Shown piece by piece: positions 37,092-37,913 of a stretch of 37,913 bases of DNA. Position numbers and translations under genes: made by a program. The stretch spans positions 1 through 37,913 of IMG/VR virus record IMGVR_UViG_3300043436_003534. The stretch is one strand, 5' to 3'. This stretch comes from a virus. The notes beneath the pieces are model-generated. The model was given only the letters and a program-made list of their open reading frames with translations. It did not search any database and was not told the origin of the DNA. Numbering within the stretch: the stretch's first letter is position 1; every line of letters starts with the position of its first letter.

Positions 37092-37253
37092 TTACTCAGG
37101 CTTGTGCTGCTGCTGTGCGTTCACTTGGGCTTCAATGCTTTCGTACAAAGGAAGCCCAACCTTCATATTCATAACGTCTCCAGCCTTCATCCCGATCACG
37201 AGGAGTTGGGTAAGCTGTTGCAACTGTTGCAGTGTGAGTTCGATCTTGATCAT
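37092..37253 (-). CDS. 53-residue Gln-rich helical protein
   Basis: ATG 37253 (MIKIELTLQQLQQLTQLL) to TAA at 37092. Amphipathic heptad helix LTLQQLQQLTQLLVIG, then KAGDVMNMKVGLPLYESIE and NAQQQHKPE. The start is ATGA-overlapped by the previous gene end (37250). Unknown; small coiled-coil proteins next to holins may be structural or regulatory. Confidence 0.65.
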   Translation of the reverse strand: MIKIELTLQQLQQLTQLLVIGMKAGDVMNMKVGLPLYESIEAQVNAQQQHKPE

Positions 37254-37627
37254 GCGGCAGGAGCTTCGACAACGGGAGCTTCAGGCGCAACAACAACCGG
37301 CTCAGGAACCACCGGCGCCCACGGCAGCGGCGGAGCGATGACCGGAGGGTTGATCTGGTTCTGGATCTGCGCGGTGACGTTCGCCTCGATGGCCTTCTGA
37401 TCGACGCCATTGGCGTAGCACCAGCCAAGCACCTGTTCCTGCGTCAGGTCAGGATATGGCGTGAACGAACCGCTGGGCGCAGCGAACGACGCGCTGCCGT
37501 AGCAGGTGCCGCTGTACTGATCCTGCGTGCCGTTGCACCTCCAGTCGGCGGTGATGACGACATCGGTGAGGGAGCCTTCGGTCGGCTTAACGAGAAGGCG
37601 TTCGATGATCCAAGAGAGGGTAATCAT
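37250..37627 (-). CDS. conserved 125-residue phage protein (late region)
   Basis: From ATG 37627 (MITLSWIIERLLVKPTEG), six bases after the fibre stop at 37634. It reads DVVITADWRCNGTQDQYSG, CYGSASFAAPSGSF, PYPDLTQEQVLGWCYANGVD, IEANVTAQIQNQINPPV and a Pro/Val-rich end with APPLPW. The VxxxxWRCxGxxxxYSG...Y.DLTxEQVLxWxxxxGVDxxxxExxVxxQIxxxxxPPV pattern is shared by late-region phage proteins of unknown function, often near fibres. Two Cys may pair. Confidence 0.75.
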   Translation of the reverse strand: MITLSWIIERLLVKPTEGSLTDVVITADWRCNGTQDQYSGTCYGSASFAAPSGSFTPYPDLTQEQVLGWCYANGVDQKAIEANVTAQIQNQINPPVIAPPLPWAPVVPEPVVVAPEAPVVEAPAA

Positions 37628-37633
37628 GGGATA

Positions 37634-37913
37634 TTAGGCGTTAGCGATTGTGGTGACAGTGCCAGAGCTTCCACGGTACTTCAGCGCACCGGCTTCGACG
37701 TAGAGCTGACCCATGCCAGCAGGAGAAGTGCTTGGAGCAGTAGCGTTTGCAAGACCGAGAACCTTAGCGGCAGAGGTTCCGAATGTCGTAACCCCCACGC
37801 CGACGTTGCCAGAGGAGTCGATGCTTAGAGAACTATCTGGAGCAGTAAGACTCAGAGAGATTTTGTTTCCAGTTGCACCGGAATCAGACGATAAATACAG
37901 ATTTGTTCCATCG
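37634..37913 (-). CDS. tail fibre-like protein, C-terminal part (runs off right edge)
   Basis: Open from base 37912 to TAA at 37634 (93 codons plus stop). Sequence includes [57 protein letters not shown] and GTVTTIANA. The [52 protein letters not shown] type end is common in fibre-like phage proteins. Base 37913 is the third base of a cut codon. Probably the same gene as the fragment at 1-618, opened at an assembly or permutation end. Confidence 0.75.
   Translation of the reverse strand, partial: DGTNLYLSSDSGATGNKISLSLTAPDSSLSIDSSGNVGVGVTTFGTSAAKVLGLANATAPSTSPAGMGQLYVEAGALKYRGSSGTVTTIANA

Overview
The window looks like an almost complete tailed-phage genome, most likely a podovirus. It has small and large terminase, portal, a scaffold-like protein, an N4-gp56-type major capsid protein, short-tail (adaptor and nozzle-like) proteins, an internal-virion block with a giant 1688-residue polyvalent-type protein, and a replication/recombination operon. 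No tape measure, sheath, integrase, repressor, tRNA or DNA polymerase was recognised. Many genes use A/C-rich leaders without a Shine-Dalgarno (SD) sequence, and others start at or within a few bases of a predicted transcription start. A lipoprotein-like product in the lysis region suggests a Gram-negative-type (diderm) host. The host phylum cannot be read from the sequence.

The two window ends lie in the same kind of gene. A leftward fibre-like ORF enters from base 618 and runs off at base 1, and another leftward fibre-like ORF enters at base 37913 and stops at 37634. This suggests a circular or circularly permuted genome opened inside one fibre gene, with some bases missing at the join. Read that way, the leftward late transcript runs terS (9062), terL, portal, five small genes, scaffold, capsid, four small genes, fibre, across the join, then 37.6-36.4 kb (small proteins, holin candidates, overlapping spanin-like pair), a second repeat-rich fibre, the tail adaptor and nozzle proteins, a GNAT-like protein, the internal virion proteins and finally the giant protein ending at 23559.

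The leftward early operon starts at a promoter at about 23.54 kb, just past the end of the giant gene, with an excisionase-like HTH gene. It continues through a RecT-like annealing protein, a PD-(D/E)XK nuclease, a DUF669-like protein, an SF2 helicase, a PP-loop (PAPS-reductase-like) enzyme, a RuvC-like resolvase, about fifteen tightly overlapping small genes, a protein combining a sigma-region-4-like HTH with an RNA polymerase alpha-CTD-like domain, and a primase-helicase ending at 12502. Most junctions are ATGA or GTGA overlaps.

Between the two leftward blocks, 8.5-12.6 kb holds a rightward set of small genes and the densest non-coding structure: two inverted arrays of four 15-bp repeats (about 8.55-8.61 and 10.85-10.91 kb), a GTGAACC operator-like cluster in the divergent terS/early region, strong hairpins, and TTGACN-type promoters. 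A rightward 205-residue gene (12024-12641) overlaps the end of the primase-helicase gene tail to tail. The clearest sign of domain transfer is an AT-rich in-frame segment encoding a ParB-like domain inside the giant virion protein.
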